In this document: piece by piece, positions 1 through 7,138 of the stretch
Layout of the letters: each line of letters begins with the position of its first letter
Numbering within the stretch: the stretch's first letter is position 1
Origin: Firmicutes bacterium UBA4845
GTDB lineage: Bacteria; Bacillota; Clostridia; Tissierellales; Sedimentibacteraceae
Length of the DNA: 11,106 nucleotides
Direction: 5' to 3'
NCBI GenBank assembly: GCA_002399975.1
Contig: DHER01000119.1
Span: forward strand, 1 to 11,106
Made by a program: the position numbers and the translations under genes
Notes under the pieces: generated by a model
The model's database searches: none
What the model was told of the DNA's origin: nothing
The model's input: only the letters and a program-made list of their open reading frames with translations

Positions 1-684
1 AGCAATCCATTCCTCCATAAATTGGCCTGTACCTTTAAGTTCTTCGGAACTCATAGTAAATATTTCTTCTACTTTTATACTTTTACACATATCCCAAGAA
101 AAGTATCGATAGAGTTCAGCTATCCTTTCCCTTCCCTTAGTAGTCTGATATTTTGCATACATTAAATTTAGAGCAATTTGTTTTAAATTTAAAATTACTA
201 GCTCTTCATTTACAATCTCCTCCAGCCCTAGTTCAAAACAATCTTCCGTATCTTTATCCAGTACTGAAAATGGCATACTGCAAAGGCAATCATATAATAA
301 TGATGCTTCCTCATATTCTTTTTGAAATAGCAAATATTCCGCAATCTGAAATACTCGAGTAAGCTCTTTCCCTATCCCAAAATTATCATAATAATAGTGC
401 ACATAATCACTATCCCAATAGCTATCTCCGTATTCTTCATAACTGTTGCACTCAAAATAGATTTCTCCATCTTCTATTTCCCTACACCATTTTTTTATCA
501 ATTCCTTTTCATAAATAATAGGGTGATAATCTTGCTTTCCGTCTAAGGAATTTAAAAATATAATCCGTTCATGCTCTTTTGTAATTCGTGCCATATTGTG
601 TATCCATTCAGTCTTTTCTAATTCAGACATAGATAATAATTTTTCATCAACCGCTTTCATAAATTCATTATAATTCATTGCCAT
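1..684 (-). CDS. Unrecognised protein, C-terminus beyond left edge
   Basis: The minus strand is open without a stop from the ATG at 684 to the window edge, giving 228 codons in frame. The start is supported by AGAGG five bases upstream; a second ATG two codons in (678) is possible. I do not recognise the family. The visible protein is acidic and rich in Glu and Tyr, with a tyrosine-rich patch around residues 82-100. From about residue 105 it is predicted to be mainly helical, with segments around 108-135 and 157-195 that could be a TPR-like helical repeat; that is only an impression. No signal peptide or membrane segment is seen. It lies 58 bases downstream of the Nudix gene in the same direction with no obvious terminator between, so the two may be co-transcribed. 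A plus-strand frame at 153-362 is its shadow. Confidence 0.8.
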   Translation of the reverse strand, partial: MAMNYNEFMKAVDEKLLSMSELEKTEWIHNMARITKEHERIIFLNSLDGKQDYHPIIYEKELIKKWCREIEDGEIYFECNSYEEYGDSYWDSDYVHYYYDNFGIGKELTRVFQIAEYLLFQKEYEEASLLYDCLCSMPFSVLDKDTEDCFELGLEEIVNEELVILNLKQIALNLMYAKYQTTKGRERIAELYRYFSWDMCKSIKVEEIFTMSSEELKGTGQFMEEWIA

Positions 685-742
685 TTTCACCTCTGTTTTT
701 TTCAATTTAAGACATTGTGTTTTATACCTCTATATTTAAAAG

Positions 743-1237
743 CTAAAAAATTTTAATATACTTTGAAAGTAAATCAAAATATTTGTCACTATATCTATAA
801 AATTCACCTTTTTGTATCATATCCCTTAATTCTTCTACAGTTACCCATTTAACATCGCATACTTCTTCTTTTTGCAACTTAATATCTTCCAAATTTATCT
901 CTTGTTTTACCACCCAAATATCAGTAAAATTACCATTTCGTTTATGACTAATAGGCTTATATGTTGGGTGAATATCAATTCCCAATTCTTCTTTTGTTTC
1001 TCTACATGCAGCTGTAATGCTATCTTCTCCTTGTATTGCTGATCCCCCAGTAATTGCCCATTTCCCTGGAGCAAATTTTAAATTTTTAGGCCTTTTTTGA
1101 ATTAATATTTCTCCTTTGCCATTAATAATCCATATATGCACTACTAAATGGTATTCCCCATCTCCTAAGTTTTCCCCTCTAGTAATAGTTTTTCCAATCA
1201 TATTACCATTTTCATCTAGTATCTCCCATGTTTCCAT
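743..1237 (-). CDS. Nudix hydrolase (YfcD / IPP isomerase-like)
   Basis: A 164-residue protein of the usual size for a single Nudix domain. The Nudix box spans residues 65-87: Gly65, Glu71, Arg79-Glu80, Glu83-Glu84 and Gly86 fit GX5EX7REUXEEXGU, with Thr81 at the usually hydrophobic position. The Glu residues of the box bind the metal that activates water for cleavage of a nucleoside diphosphate-X substrate. The N-terminal strand region (WEILDENG, then an HLVVHIWI-like strand around 30-37 and QKRP at 47-50) is the arrangement of the YfcD/isopentenyl-diphosphate-isomerase-like branch. The substrate cannot be predicted. The ATG at 1237 is preceded by a GGGAGGGGG-type ribosome binding site. It is soluble and cytoplasmic. 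It lies among acetyltransferase genes read in the same direction. Confidence 0.92.
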   Translation of the reverse strand: METWEILDENGNMIGKTITRGENLGDGEYHLVVHIWIINGKGEILIQKRPKNLKFAPGKWAITGGSAIQGEDSITAACRETKEELGIDIHPTYKPISHKRNGNFTDIWVVKQEINLEDIKLQKEEVCDVKWVTVEELRDMIQKGEFYRYSDKYFDLLSKYIKIF

Positions 1238-1253
1238 AGAAATCCCCCTCCCT

Positions 1254-1264
1254 TCTACGGTAGA
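1254..1264. repeat. 11-base palindrome upstream of the Nudix gene
   Basis: TCTAC-G-GTAGA is a perfect inverted repeat directly upstream of the Nudix ribosome binding site. It could be a small operator or chance; there is only one copy nearby and no -35/-10 pair is convincing beside it. Confidence 0.2.
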
Positions 1265-1317
1265 TTTTATATTATTGCACTATTAGCAAAATTGTTTAAA
1301 TTGATTTTAATATTTAA

Positions 1318-2499
1318 TTAATCCCATTGTCCTGGAAATCTTAATTTTTGTAGTTGTGGAAATTTTTTATTGTATTCTTCCACTTCTTCCTTTGGAAGAT
1401 TTTCAAAAACTTCCGATTCGTAGAATTTTCCTTTTATGCCTTTCATACTATCTTCTGTTAATTCAATTCCCATAAATGCATCAAAGTTTTTGCCATCAGC
1501 AGTTGTAATATTAAAGTTGTCACATGTTTTAAATCCTAGTCGAGGATAATAATCTGGTTCTCCAAAAATTACAATACCTTTATACCCTTTATTTGCAGCT
1601 AATTTCATTGTTTCCCTTAATAACAGCTCGCCAACTCCACATCCTTGCCATTTAGGCTCTACGCAAAGGGGTCCAAAGGTTATAATTTCATGTGTATCTG
1701 CCCCATCAACAACTCGTGCCTTTGAATACATTATACATCCTATTACTTCTCCATCCTTTACTGCTATCCTGCTTAGTTCTGGAAGATAGTCCTTATCTTG
1801 ACGTAATTTATGTACAAGATAATGTTCATCACATCCAAGATGATGTTTATTCCAAAATGCGTGCTGTGTCATTAACTCTACATTATACCAATCATCCCTC
1901 GTTTCCATTCTAATTTCTATTTCTTCATGATTTAATCTTTTCTTTTCTTCTGGAAACCATCCAAATTCTAATCTTACTTCTTTTCTTTGTAAATCATTAT
2001 TCTTGTAGCAGCAAGTATCCATACCAATCAAGCTAAAGCCTTCATGCTGATAAAAATCTACTGCATTAACATTACAAGATTGTGTTTCTAGTATAATAGC
2101 TCGACGACGTTCTCTTCTTGCTTGTTCCTTCGCCATCTCAACTAACGTATGACCTATTCCTTGTTTTTGATATTTTTCTACCACCCAAAGTTCTGTAATT
2201 CTTAGACGATTAGACCATAATTCTTGATCAGTTTCAATTGCAGCAACTAATTCATCATTAACTAACACTCCCCAAGCATAAGCATTCCCCCAGTGATCTT
2301 CATATAACTTATCTGGAAAATCATATTCTTCTGGTGTATGAGTTACTGGCTCTGCAAAATCTTTCTTTTCTATCTCAATAGCAAATCCTTTATTTTTTTT
2401 ATTTACTATAACATCATAATATTTATCTGTTTTATACTTTATTGGAATTATAGTTCCCTTCCATTTTTCTTTTGGTAAATGTATAATCTCATATTTCAT
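1318..2499 (-). CDS. Double GNAT acetyltransferase: streptothricin-type fused to YhbS-like domain
   Basis: A 393-residue protein made of two GNAT domains that use acetyl-CoA to acetylate amines. The first (about 1-180) has the acetyl-CoA loop QKQGIG at 111-116 and the block LETQ...N.A..FY...GF..IG..D (about 138-161), which matches the pattern of streptothricin acetyltransferases (Sat/SatA). The second (about 190-393) has Q285, G288 and G290 in its own QxxGxG loop and a YPRLGF motif at 318-323, as in YhbS-like acetyltransferases. Each half is about the length of a stand-alone enzyme, and the join at about 180-192 shows no frameshift or stop. The ATG at 2499 follows AAAGGAT at good spacing. Streptothricin resistance is inferred from family resemblance only. 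A weak alternative is that one half is a regulatory or degenerate copy, although both keep the CoA loop. Confidence 0.88.
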   Translation of the reverse strand: MKYEIIHLPKEKWKGTIIPIKYKTDKYYDVIVNKKNKGFAIEIEKKDFAEPVTHTPEEYDFPDKLYEDHWGNAYAWGVLVNDELVAAIETDQELWSNRLRITELWVVEKYQKQGIGHTLVEMAKEQARRERRRAIILETQSCNVNAVDFYQHEGFSLIGMDTCCYKNNDLQRKEVRLEFGWFPEEKKRLNHEEIEIRMETRDDWYNVELMTQHAFWNKHHLGCDEHYLVHKLRQDKDYLPELSRIAVKDGEVIGCIMYSKARVVDGADTHEIITFGPLCVEPKWQGCGVGELLLRETMKLAANKGYKGIVIFGEPDYYPRLGFKTCDNFNITTADGKNFDAFMGIELTEDSMKGIKGKFYESEVFENLPKEEVEEYNKKFPQLQKLRFPGQWD

Positions 2500-2573
2500 A
2501 GTCTTTATCCTTTCTTTTTCATATCCATTATTGTCTTAACAATATAACTCATATGGATGCTATTTAATATCAA

Positions 2574-2798
2574 TTATTCTTCCTGCTTTATGCTTGAACC
2601 AATTGCCCCTCCTAAAAACATACCAATACCCATACTCACGCTTAAATTTTTAAAAAACAACTGGCCTATGGTCATTCCAAGACACATTCCTAGGCACATT
2701 CCTACTGCCAAATAATTATCTTCTTCATTCTCTTCAAAACTATCGTTGTCTTCATCATCAATCTCTGTATTTTTATTTTCCTTATCCTTTTCATCCAT
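2574..2798 (-). CDS. Small glycine-rich two-helix membrane protein
   Basis: A 74-residue protein with a strongly acidic N-terminus (about 1-27, mostly Asp, Glu, Asn and Lys) followed by two hydrophobic stretches at about 29-49 and 52-70. Both are built of Gly-containing repeats (GMCLGMCLGM; GIGMFLGGAIG), the pattern of glycine-zipper helices that pack tightly in the membrane. It ends with a short charged tail. Similar small unassigned proteins are common in Firmicutes; the role is unknown. The start is well supported: AAGGAG lies about ten bases before the ATG. It sits between two acetyltransferase genes in the same direction. Confidence 0.8.
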   Translation of the reverse strand: MDEKDKENKNTEIDDEDNDSFEENEEDNYLAVGMCLGMCLGMTIGQLFFKNLSVSMGIGMFLGGAIGSSIKQEE

Positions 2799-2870
2799 GA
2801 TTTCAATTTCTCCTTCTTTATACTATATAAATAATTTCTGCTTCACGTTAATTTACTAGTGCGAACTACT

Positions 2871-3344
2871 TTATTTAACATTAAATTTATAGTAAGCTAA
2901 AACATCATCATCATAAAGATGTTTAAATCCCAGCTTTTCCAAAATGTGTTTGCTTCTATGATTTCTATGTACTGCATCTGCATAAATAGTCTTAAGGCCT
3001 AATGTATTTATTGCATAATCAATTAATAATCGCTGCGCCTCCGTTCCATATCCCTTTTCTTTAAATGCATCATTAACTAAATGAATACTTAAGGTACCAC
3101 ATAGTTTTTCTTTATCCATTCGCTTTATTTGAATTTCTCCAACAGTCTTGTCATTATGGCATATTGCAAAAAAAATCCTACTTGTATCTAAAACTTTATT
3201 TTGATAATATCTATCGACCTTCCCTTTATTATAAGTATAAGTATCATAAGTCATTGCCGGATCAGCAACATAATCTTTAAAAAAAGCATGACACCTTTCT
3301 ATTGTGTATGGTGCTAAAACAATCTTTTCTCCTCGCAATATCAC
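2871..3344 (-). CDS. GNAT acetyltransferase, RimJ/RimL-like
   Basis: About 157 residues in the Acetyltransf_3 (RimJ/RimL) pattern: an N-terminal ILRGEKIVLAPYT start, an FKEKGYGTEAQ CoA loop at about 94-104, and the C-terminal N-x-x-S...LEKLGF signature around 128-140. Such enzymes acetylate protein N-termini, amino sugars or drugs; the substrate here is unknown. I chose the GTG at 3344 because GAGGTGG (3350-3356) sits five bases before it, and because family members usually begin right at the ILKGERI-type strand. The frame extends to a GTG at 3353, but that codon lies inside the ribosome binding site and has no site of its own. It is divergent from the AraC gene at 3680. Confidence 0.88.
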   Translation of the reverse strand: MILRGEKIVLAPYTIERCHAFFKDYVADPAMTYDTYTYNKGKVDRYYQNKVLDTSRIFFAICHNDKTVGEIQIKRMDKEKLCGTLSIHLVNDAFKEKGYGTEAQRLLIDYAINTLGLKTIYADAVHRNHRSKHILEKLGFKHLYDDDVLAYYKFNVK

Positions 3345-3349
3345 CTTAA

Positions 3350-3356
3350 CCACCTC
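3350..3356 (-). promoter_or_regulatory. Ribosome binding site deciding the GTG start at 3344
   Basis: Read on the minus strand this is GAGGTGG, five bases before GTG at 3344. It overlaps the alternative GTG at 3353 and so argues against that codon as the start. Confidence 0.6.
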
Positions 3357-3667
3357 ATTAATCTAGATTTTTACTCCGCCCTTTTCTACACATGTTCATC
3401 AATTATTTTAATCACATATCATTAATTTCCTTTATTCTATCAAATATATTAACTAATTTCTATTAAGTTTTATTTAAGATTATCTAATCTGCCATTTTAT
3501 GTATGTTTTGGGCTAAAGTCAGGTGATTTTAATTTGATTTTTGAATAGTGAAGTAGTTTGCCATGCGATAAATATCATTGATTTAAATTTTTTATTAGGG
3601 TAAAGTTTACAAAAGAGGACATCAAAAGCGAGGATTAAATTTACTCATCGTAGTATACTTTTTACAT
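3357..3667. other. Divergent intergenic region upstream of the AraC regulator
   Basis: About 310 bases between a minus-strand GNAT and the plus-strand AraC gene; it must hold both promoters. I see no coding remnant. A TATACT hexamer at 3654-3659 lies close to the AraC start but has no good -35 at 17 bases, and would give a leader of only about 15 bases. TTGCCA around 3560 is another weak -35-like hexamer without a good -10. A regulator-binding site for an AraC/Rob-type protein is expected here but none can be named from sequence alone. Confidence 0.3.
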
Positions 3668-3679
3668 GGAGGTGAAGAA

Positions 3680-4540
3680 ATGGAGTGGCTAAAGAAGTTA
3701 AGCAGCGCTATTGACTATATCGAAAAGAATTTGGATAACGAGATTTCATATGAGGAAGTAGCAAAAATAGCGTGTTGCTCGTCTTATTATTTCGGGCGCA
3801 TGTTTACTTATGTAGTCGGTATTCCGTTGTCTGAATATATTCGCCGCCGGAGAATGACACAGGCTGCCTTTGAATTGCAATCCATGGATACAAAGGTATT
3901 GGATGTTGCATTAAAATACGGATACAATTCCCCGACATCTTTTAATCGGGCGTTTCAAAGTGTTCATGGAATTCCTCCCTCTGCTGCCAAATCTCAAGAG
4001 AATGTGTTTCATGCGTATCCCCCAATTAAATTTTCCGTTAAAGTTACAGGAGGTGATGCTATGCCATATCGTATGGAAGAAAAAGAGTCTATGAGGATTG
4101 TAGGTATCCGCATTCCATTAACAGAGGACATGGAAGAAAACCAAAAACTGGTCCCGCCCTTTTGGAACAAAGCCTTACAGGATAAACGATTCACAGAAGT
4201 CTGCAAACTGTCGAATCAAATTCCAGGTGTAGTGCTGGGGGTTACTATTTATCAAAATCCAGATGAGATTTACTATTATATTGCAGCTGCAACAGATCAG
4301 CCTGTTCCTGCAGGAATGTTTGAGTATGAAATCCCGGCAGCAGCATGGGTGATTTTTGAAAGTGACGGACATTTCAAAGAATCCATTCAAAATATTTTCA
4401 GACGTTTTCTTACAGAATGGCTTCCGTTCTCAGGGTATACCTATGCAGAATTGCCGGACATAGAAGTATATCCCATCAGTAAAGAAAAACCACAAGAGGG
4501 ACATTCCGAAGTATGGATTGCTGTAAAAAAGGAAAATTAA
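3680..4540 (+). CDS. AraC-family regulator with GyrI-like effector domain
   Basis: A 286-residue transcription factor. Two helix-turn-helix units lie at about 24-45 and 72-95, with the AraC signature YGYNSPTSFNRAFQSVHGIPP-type block at 80-100. The rest (about 127-284) fits the AraC effector-binding / GyrI-like domain, which binds small, often cationic or drug-like molecules. This order (DNA-binding first, GyrI-like second) is that of Rob-type activators of multidrug resistance. The ATG follows GGAGGTG (3668-3674) at five bases. The ABC exporter genes start 15 bases downstream in the same direction, so the likely role is a ligand-responsive activator of its own export operon. Base composition is richer in GC than in the flanking minus-strand genes. 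Confidence 0.93.
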   Translation: MEWLKKLSSAIDYIEKNLDNEISYEEVAKIACCSSYYFGRMFTYVVGIPLSEYIRRRRMTQAAFELQSMDTKVLDVALKYGYNSPTSFNRAFQSVHGIPPSAAKSQENVFHAYPPIKFSVKVTGGDAMPYRMEEKESMRIVGIRIPLTEDMEENQKLVPPFWNKALQDKRFTEVCKLSNQIPGVVLGVTIYQNPDEIYYYIAAATDQPVPAGMFEYEIPAAAWVIFESDGHFKESIQNIFRRFLTEWLPFSGYTYAELPDIEVYPISKEKPQEGHSEVWIAVKKEN

Positions 4541-4555
4541 AAGAGGAGGAATAAT

Positions 4556-5506
4556 ATGACTGCTATTCGAACCGAAAATTTAATAAAAAAGTATAAGAAC
4601 GGCGTACAGGCATTAAATGGCTTGAACTTAGCAGTAAAAGAGGGAGAAATTTTCTCCCTCTTAGGACAAAATGGTGCGGGAAAATCAACGCTTATTAATA
4701 TACTTACCACTTATCTGGCTCCTACCTCTGGTCTTGTTACCATGTTTGGAAAAGACATTTACCAGGAAGCAGCTGAAATTCGCACACAAATATCCTGCGT
4801 GGCACAGCGGACTTCCATTGATACGCATTTGTCCCTTACGAAAAACATGATGTTTCAGAGCAAGCTCTACAAAGTGCCGAAAGCCGAAGCAAGAAACCGG
4901 ATGGAAACCTTGATTGCCTGCTTTGGATTAGAGCGATATTTGAAATACCCTGTCTCCTCTTATTCCGGGGGAATAAAAAGACGGCTTGATATTGCGCTGA
5001 ATATGATGTCAAATCCAAAAGTGCTATTCTTAGACGAACCAACCGTTGGTATGGACATTCAGTCTCGTATGGCAATGTGGGATATGATGAAAAAAATAAG
5101 AAACGACTTTGGAACTACTATTTTTTTGACGACTCACTACTTAGAGGAAGCAGATCAGTTAAGTGATACCATCTGCATTATGAAAAACGGAAAAGAAATA
5201 CTACAAGGTACACCCTATGCACTTCGGGAATATCTGCGAAAAGATATTCTGAAGATTAGCTTTTTATCAAAAGAAGAAGCAAAAAACTGCTTTCAGCCAT
5301 TAAAAGGTATCCTTGATCTGGAGGAAACAGATTTACGCCATGATAAGATCATTACCGACTTAAAAAACGGACATATGGATTTAGAAAAGGCAAATCGTTG
5401 GCTTCTAGAGCATGAAATTCCATTCTTAGGTATAGAAATTATCCAACCTACTTTGGAAGATGTTTTTATAAGGCTCACAGATGAAAATGGGAAGGAGGTG
5501 TGCTAA
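4556..5506 (+). CDS. ABC transporter ATP-binding protein, DrrA-like
   Basis: A 316-residue ATPase subunit, with all catalytic motifs intact: Walker A GQNGAGKST (37-45), Q-loop Gln84, signature YSGGI (136-140), Walker B VLFLDEP (156-162), D-loop with Asp167 and H-loop His194. The C-terminal extension ends with the PTLEDVFIRLT motif typical of DrrA/CcmA-type exporters. It hydrolyses ATP on the cytoplasmic side to drive export through the permease encoded next. The start ATG is preceded by GAGGAGG at close spacing. Its stop overlaps the permease start by one base (TAATG), which points to translational coupling. The substrate is not predictable; drug or peptide export is inferred from the family and from the adjacent GyrI-like regulator. 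Confidence 0.95.
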   Translation: MTAIRTENLIKKYKNGVQALNGLNLAVKEGEIFSLLGQNGAGKSTLINILTTYLAPTSGLVTMFGKDIYQEAAEIRTQISCVAQRTSIDTHLSLTKNMMFQSKLYKVPKAEARNRMETLIACFGLERYLKYPVSSYSGGIKRRLDIALNMMSNPKVLFLDEPTVGMDIQSRMAMWDMMKKIRNDFGTTIFLTTHYLEEADQLSDTICIMKNGKEILQGTPYALREYLRKDILKISFLSKEEAKNCFQPLKGILDLEETDLRHDKIITDLKNGHMDLEKANRWLLEHEIPFLGIEIIQPTLEDVFIRLTDENGKEVC

Positions 5507-5508
5507 TG
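5492..5508 (+). promoter_or_regulatory. Ribosome binding site and TAATG overlap coupling ATPase and permease
   Basis: AAGGAGGTG at 5492-5500 lies inside the end of the ATPase gene. The ATPase stop TAA (5504-5506) shares its last A with ATG 5506-5508. Spacing favours this ATG over the GTG at 5500, which is part of the binding site itself. Confidence 0.75.
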
Positions 5509-6261
5509 GATGTTTTCACTCTACTCCACCGCAATATAAAGTGGCGCTTTCATAACACTTTCACTATTGCAATGACAATTTTGCAGCCTATGCTTTGGCT
5601 TGTTTTATACAGCGCTGTTGCCGGACAGTCCATGCAGGGGGTTGGGATTGAGAACTATACGGCATTTATTTTGCCCGGACTGATTGTATTAGTGAGTTTT
5701 GGAGCCTGCAGCAGCAGCGGCATTATGAATTATCTGATGAAAACAGACGGCAGTTTTTACAGGATATTGATTGCACCAGTGAAAAGAAACTCTATTGTAC
5801 TGGGTCAAATATTAGAAGCAGTGCTGTGTACGTTTCTTGAAGTTGCTATTATGTTTATAGTCAGTCTGTTTTTTGGAGTGAAAATTGCTTCTGGATGGAT
5901 TGGATTACTTCTTATCGTTTTAATCGTCTTCCTAACAGCCTTCTTCATGTCCGGATTGACTTACGCAATTAGTCTTTGCCTGCCCAATGAGGTAGTATAT
6001 GAAACGGTAATGAATGCAGTGGTTCTGCCCATCTTTTTTCTAAGCACAGCATTATTTCCTGCAGACACCTTGTCCGGTGGATTGGAAATTGCGGTCAAGC
6101 TGAATCCTTTCACCCATGTAATCAATGCCCTGCGTGATTTAATTGTAAAGGGAAATATCGTGACAAAAGATATTCTGCTTGTTTTCATGCTACTTGCCTT
6201 AATGTGCTGTATCAGTTTCCTGTGGGCAATTAGAAGATTAAAAAAAGAAACCAGCTTATAA
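5506..6261 (+). CDS. ABC-2 type permease, DrrB-like
   Basis: A 251-residue integral membrane protein with six predicted helices at about 19-39, 53-71, 97-124, 130-157, 166-186 and 221-242, the normal layout and length for ABC-2 exporter permeases. The cytoplasmic coupling segment between helices 2 and 3 (DGSFYRILIAPVKRN, 81-95) and the LNPFTHVINALRDLI motif (199-213) are characteristic. It forms the membrane channel for the ATPase encoded directly upstream. The frame can be extended two codons to a GTG at 5500, but the ATG at 5506 has the better-placed binding site. It is the last gene of the AraC-ATPase-permease operon, and the next gene is convergent. Confidence 0.94.
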   Translation: MDVFTLLHRNIKWRFHNTFTIAMTILQPMLWLVLYSAVAGQSMQGVGIENYTAFILPGLIVLVSFGACSSSGIMNYLMKTDGSFYRILIAPVKRNSIVLGQILEAVLCTFLEVAIMFIVSLFFGVKIASGWIGLLLIVLIVFLTAFFMSGLTYAISLCLPNEVVYETVMNAVVLPIFFLSTALFPADTLSGGLEIAVKLNPFTHVINALRDLIVKGNIVTKDILLVFMLLALMCCISFLWAIRRLKKETSL

Positions 6262-6326
6262 CATAGATTGAATTACCTGCCAAATAAAAATAACAGTGTT
6301 TTGGTGGGTTTCTATTTTTTTCATAA

Positions 6327-6352
6327 GATTTTTAGCTTACTGACTAAAAATC
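6327..6352. terminator. Inverted repeat between convergent genes, possible terminator
   Basis: GATTTTTAG (6327-6335) and CTAAAAATC (6344-6352) form a perfect 9-bp stem with an 8-base loop between the permease and the convergent GNAT. The stem is AT-rich and no clear T-run follows on either strand. A TATTTTTTT run at 6313-6321 lies just before it on the plus strand, with only a weak AT-rich partner upstream. A role in ending transcription from one or both sides is inferred from position. Confidence 0.3.
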
Positions 6353-6366
6353 AAGTCTATTACTCA

Positions 6367-6831
6367 TTATCCAATGTGCTGAATCATTATCAAACAAGGA
6401 TTTTCTTTTCCCCATAATTCTGGAAAACATTCCAAAGGTTTAAACCCCATTGATAAATAAAACTTTCTTGTACCTGCATAATAAACATCAGGATGAGATT
6501 CATCTAAAGTTTTTACTTGCAAGAATTCATATCCATTTTCTTTAGACCAATCTGAAACTTTATTAAACAAACCTCTACCAATTCCTTGTTTATGGTAATC
6601 AGGCAAAACTCCCATAACATAAATTTCAGCAGTATATTGATTGTTTTCTTTTATTGAAATAAAGCCTACTGGTTTTGATTCATCCATTGCCGCAAAAAAT
6701 GGCAATTTGCTACTTACTTTAATATACTCTTGTGTAGATTCTGGTATTCCAAACCAATCAGGAAGTGATTTTAAGATACTTGTCGATATTTTTATTTTTT
6801 CTTGTTTATCATGTATTTCTTTTATATTCAT
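6367..6831 (-). CDS. GNAT acetyltransferase
   Basis: A 154-residue single GNAT domain. Strand 4 and the CoA loop read YVMGVLPDYHKQGIGRGLF (71-89), with Gly83 and Gly85 in the pyrophosphate-binding positions, and FYLSMGF (124-130) is the usual motif B. The motif block LQVKTLDESHPDVYYAGTRKFY is typical of clostridial and bacillar acetyltransferases described only as GNAT family. It transfers acetyl from acetyl-CoA to an unknown amine and is cytoplasmic. The ATG at 6831 follows AGGTG at about five bases. It is convergent with the ABC exporter operon and downstream of gene debris at 6884-7282. Confidence 0.9.
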   Translation of the reverse strand: MNIKEIHDKQEKIKISTSILKSLPDWFGIPESTQEYIKVSSKLPFFAAMDESKPVGFISIKENNQYTAEIYVMGVLPDYHKQGIGRGLFNKVSDWSKENGYEFLQVKTLDESHPDVYYAGTRKFYLSMGFKPLECFPELWGKENPCLIMIQHIG

Positions 6832-6883
6832 CTTATCACCTAATTTTAATAAATTTTGCTTTCATAACTTTATAGAAAAAAAT

Positions 6884-7054
6884 CTAGTCTATTACCTTCA
6901 ATAGCTGTTTCCTCAATATTTTTATATCTATATCAATTATTTCCCATATGGGATTTAAATTTACACCTTCATAATCATGAACTATGCGATTTCTTAAATC
7001 CCTCATTTTAAACCAAGAAATATCAGGATAATTTGAAATATAATCCTTATCTAG
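6884..7054 (-). pseudogene. C-terminal remnant of a HepT-type (DUF86) protein
   Basis: A minus-strand frame of 56 codons ends at a TAG in 6884-6886. It reads YISNYPDISWFKMRDLRN, then RIVHDYEGVNLNPIWEII, which is the conserved C-terminal half of HepT-like proteins, including RNRIVHDY: the RX4HXY motif. In MntA-HepT toxin-antitoxin pairs HepT is the RNase toxin, and its motif tyrosine is modified by the MntA nucleotidyltransferase. Here the frame closes with a TAA just upstream of 7054, there is no start codon or binding site, and roughly the first half of a normal HepT (about 110-140 residues) is missing. No MntA-like gene is nearby. It is too short for the usual ORF cut-off. I infer a deletion relic. 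Confidence 0.75.
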
Positions 7055-7138
7055 TTTTTAGTTTATTTAACTATAAACCTATGCGTTTATTATATCATTA
7101 GACATATAACATTTATAGTTACAATTATAAAAATATTT
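7055..7138. other. Spacer between two gene remnants
   Basis: This AT-rich stretch separates the desulfhydrase and HepT remnants and presumably holds a deletion junction. A TATAAT-like hexamer on the minus strand has no good -35 partner, and I see no coding sequence. Confidence 0.3.

Noticed and set aside
1692..1913. Plus-strand open frame inside the double-GNAT gene
   Set aside because: It lies wholly within a well-supported minus-strand gene, has no ribosome binding site and shows a low-complexity composition.
2522..2557. Nested inverted repeats (ATCCAT/ATGGAT and TATTGT/ACAATA) between the small membrane protein and the double GNAT
   Set aside because: The stems are only six pairs, AT-rich and without a T-run, and could arise by chance in this composition.
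6641..6904. Plus-strand open frame across the GNAT start
   Set aside because: It is antisense to a GNAT with clear motifs and to the HepT remnant, with no recognisable family features.
7061..7138. TATAAT-like hexamer between the gene remnants
   Set aside because: No -35 at acceptable spacing and no intact gene downstream apart from the GNAT, which is more than 200 bases away.
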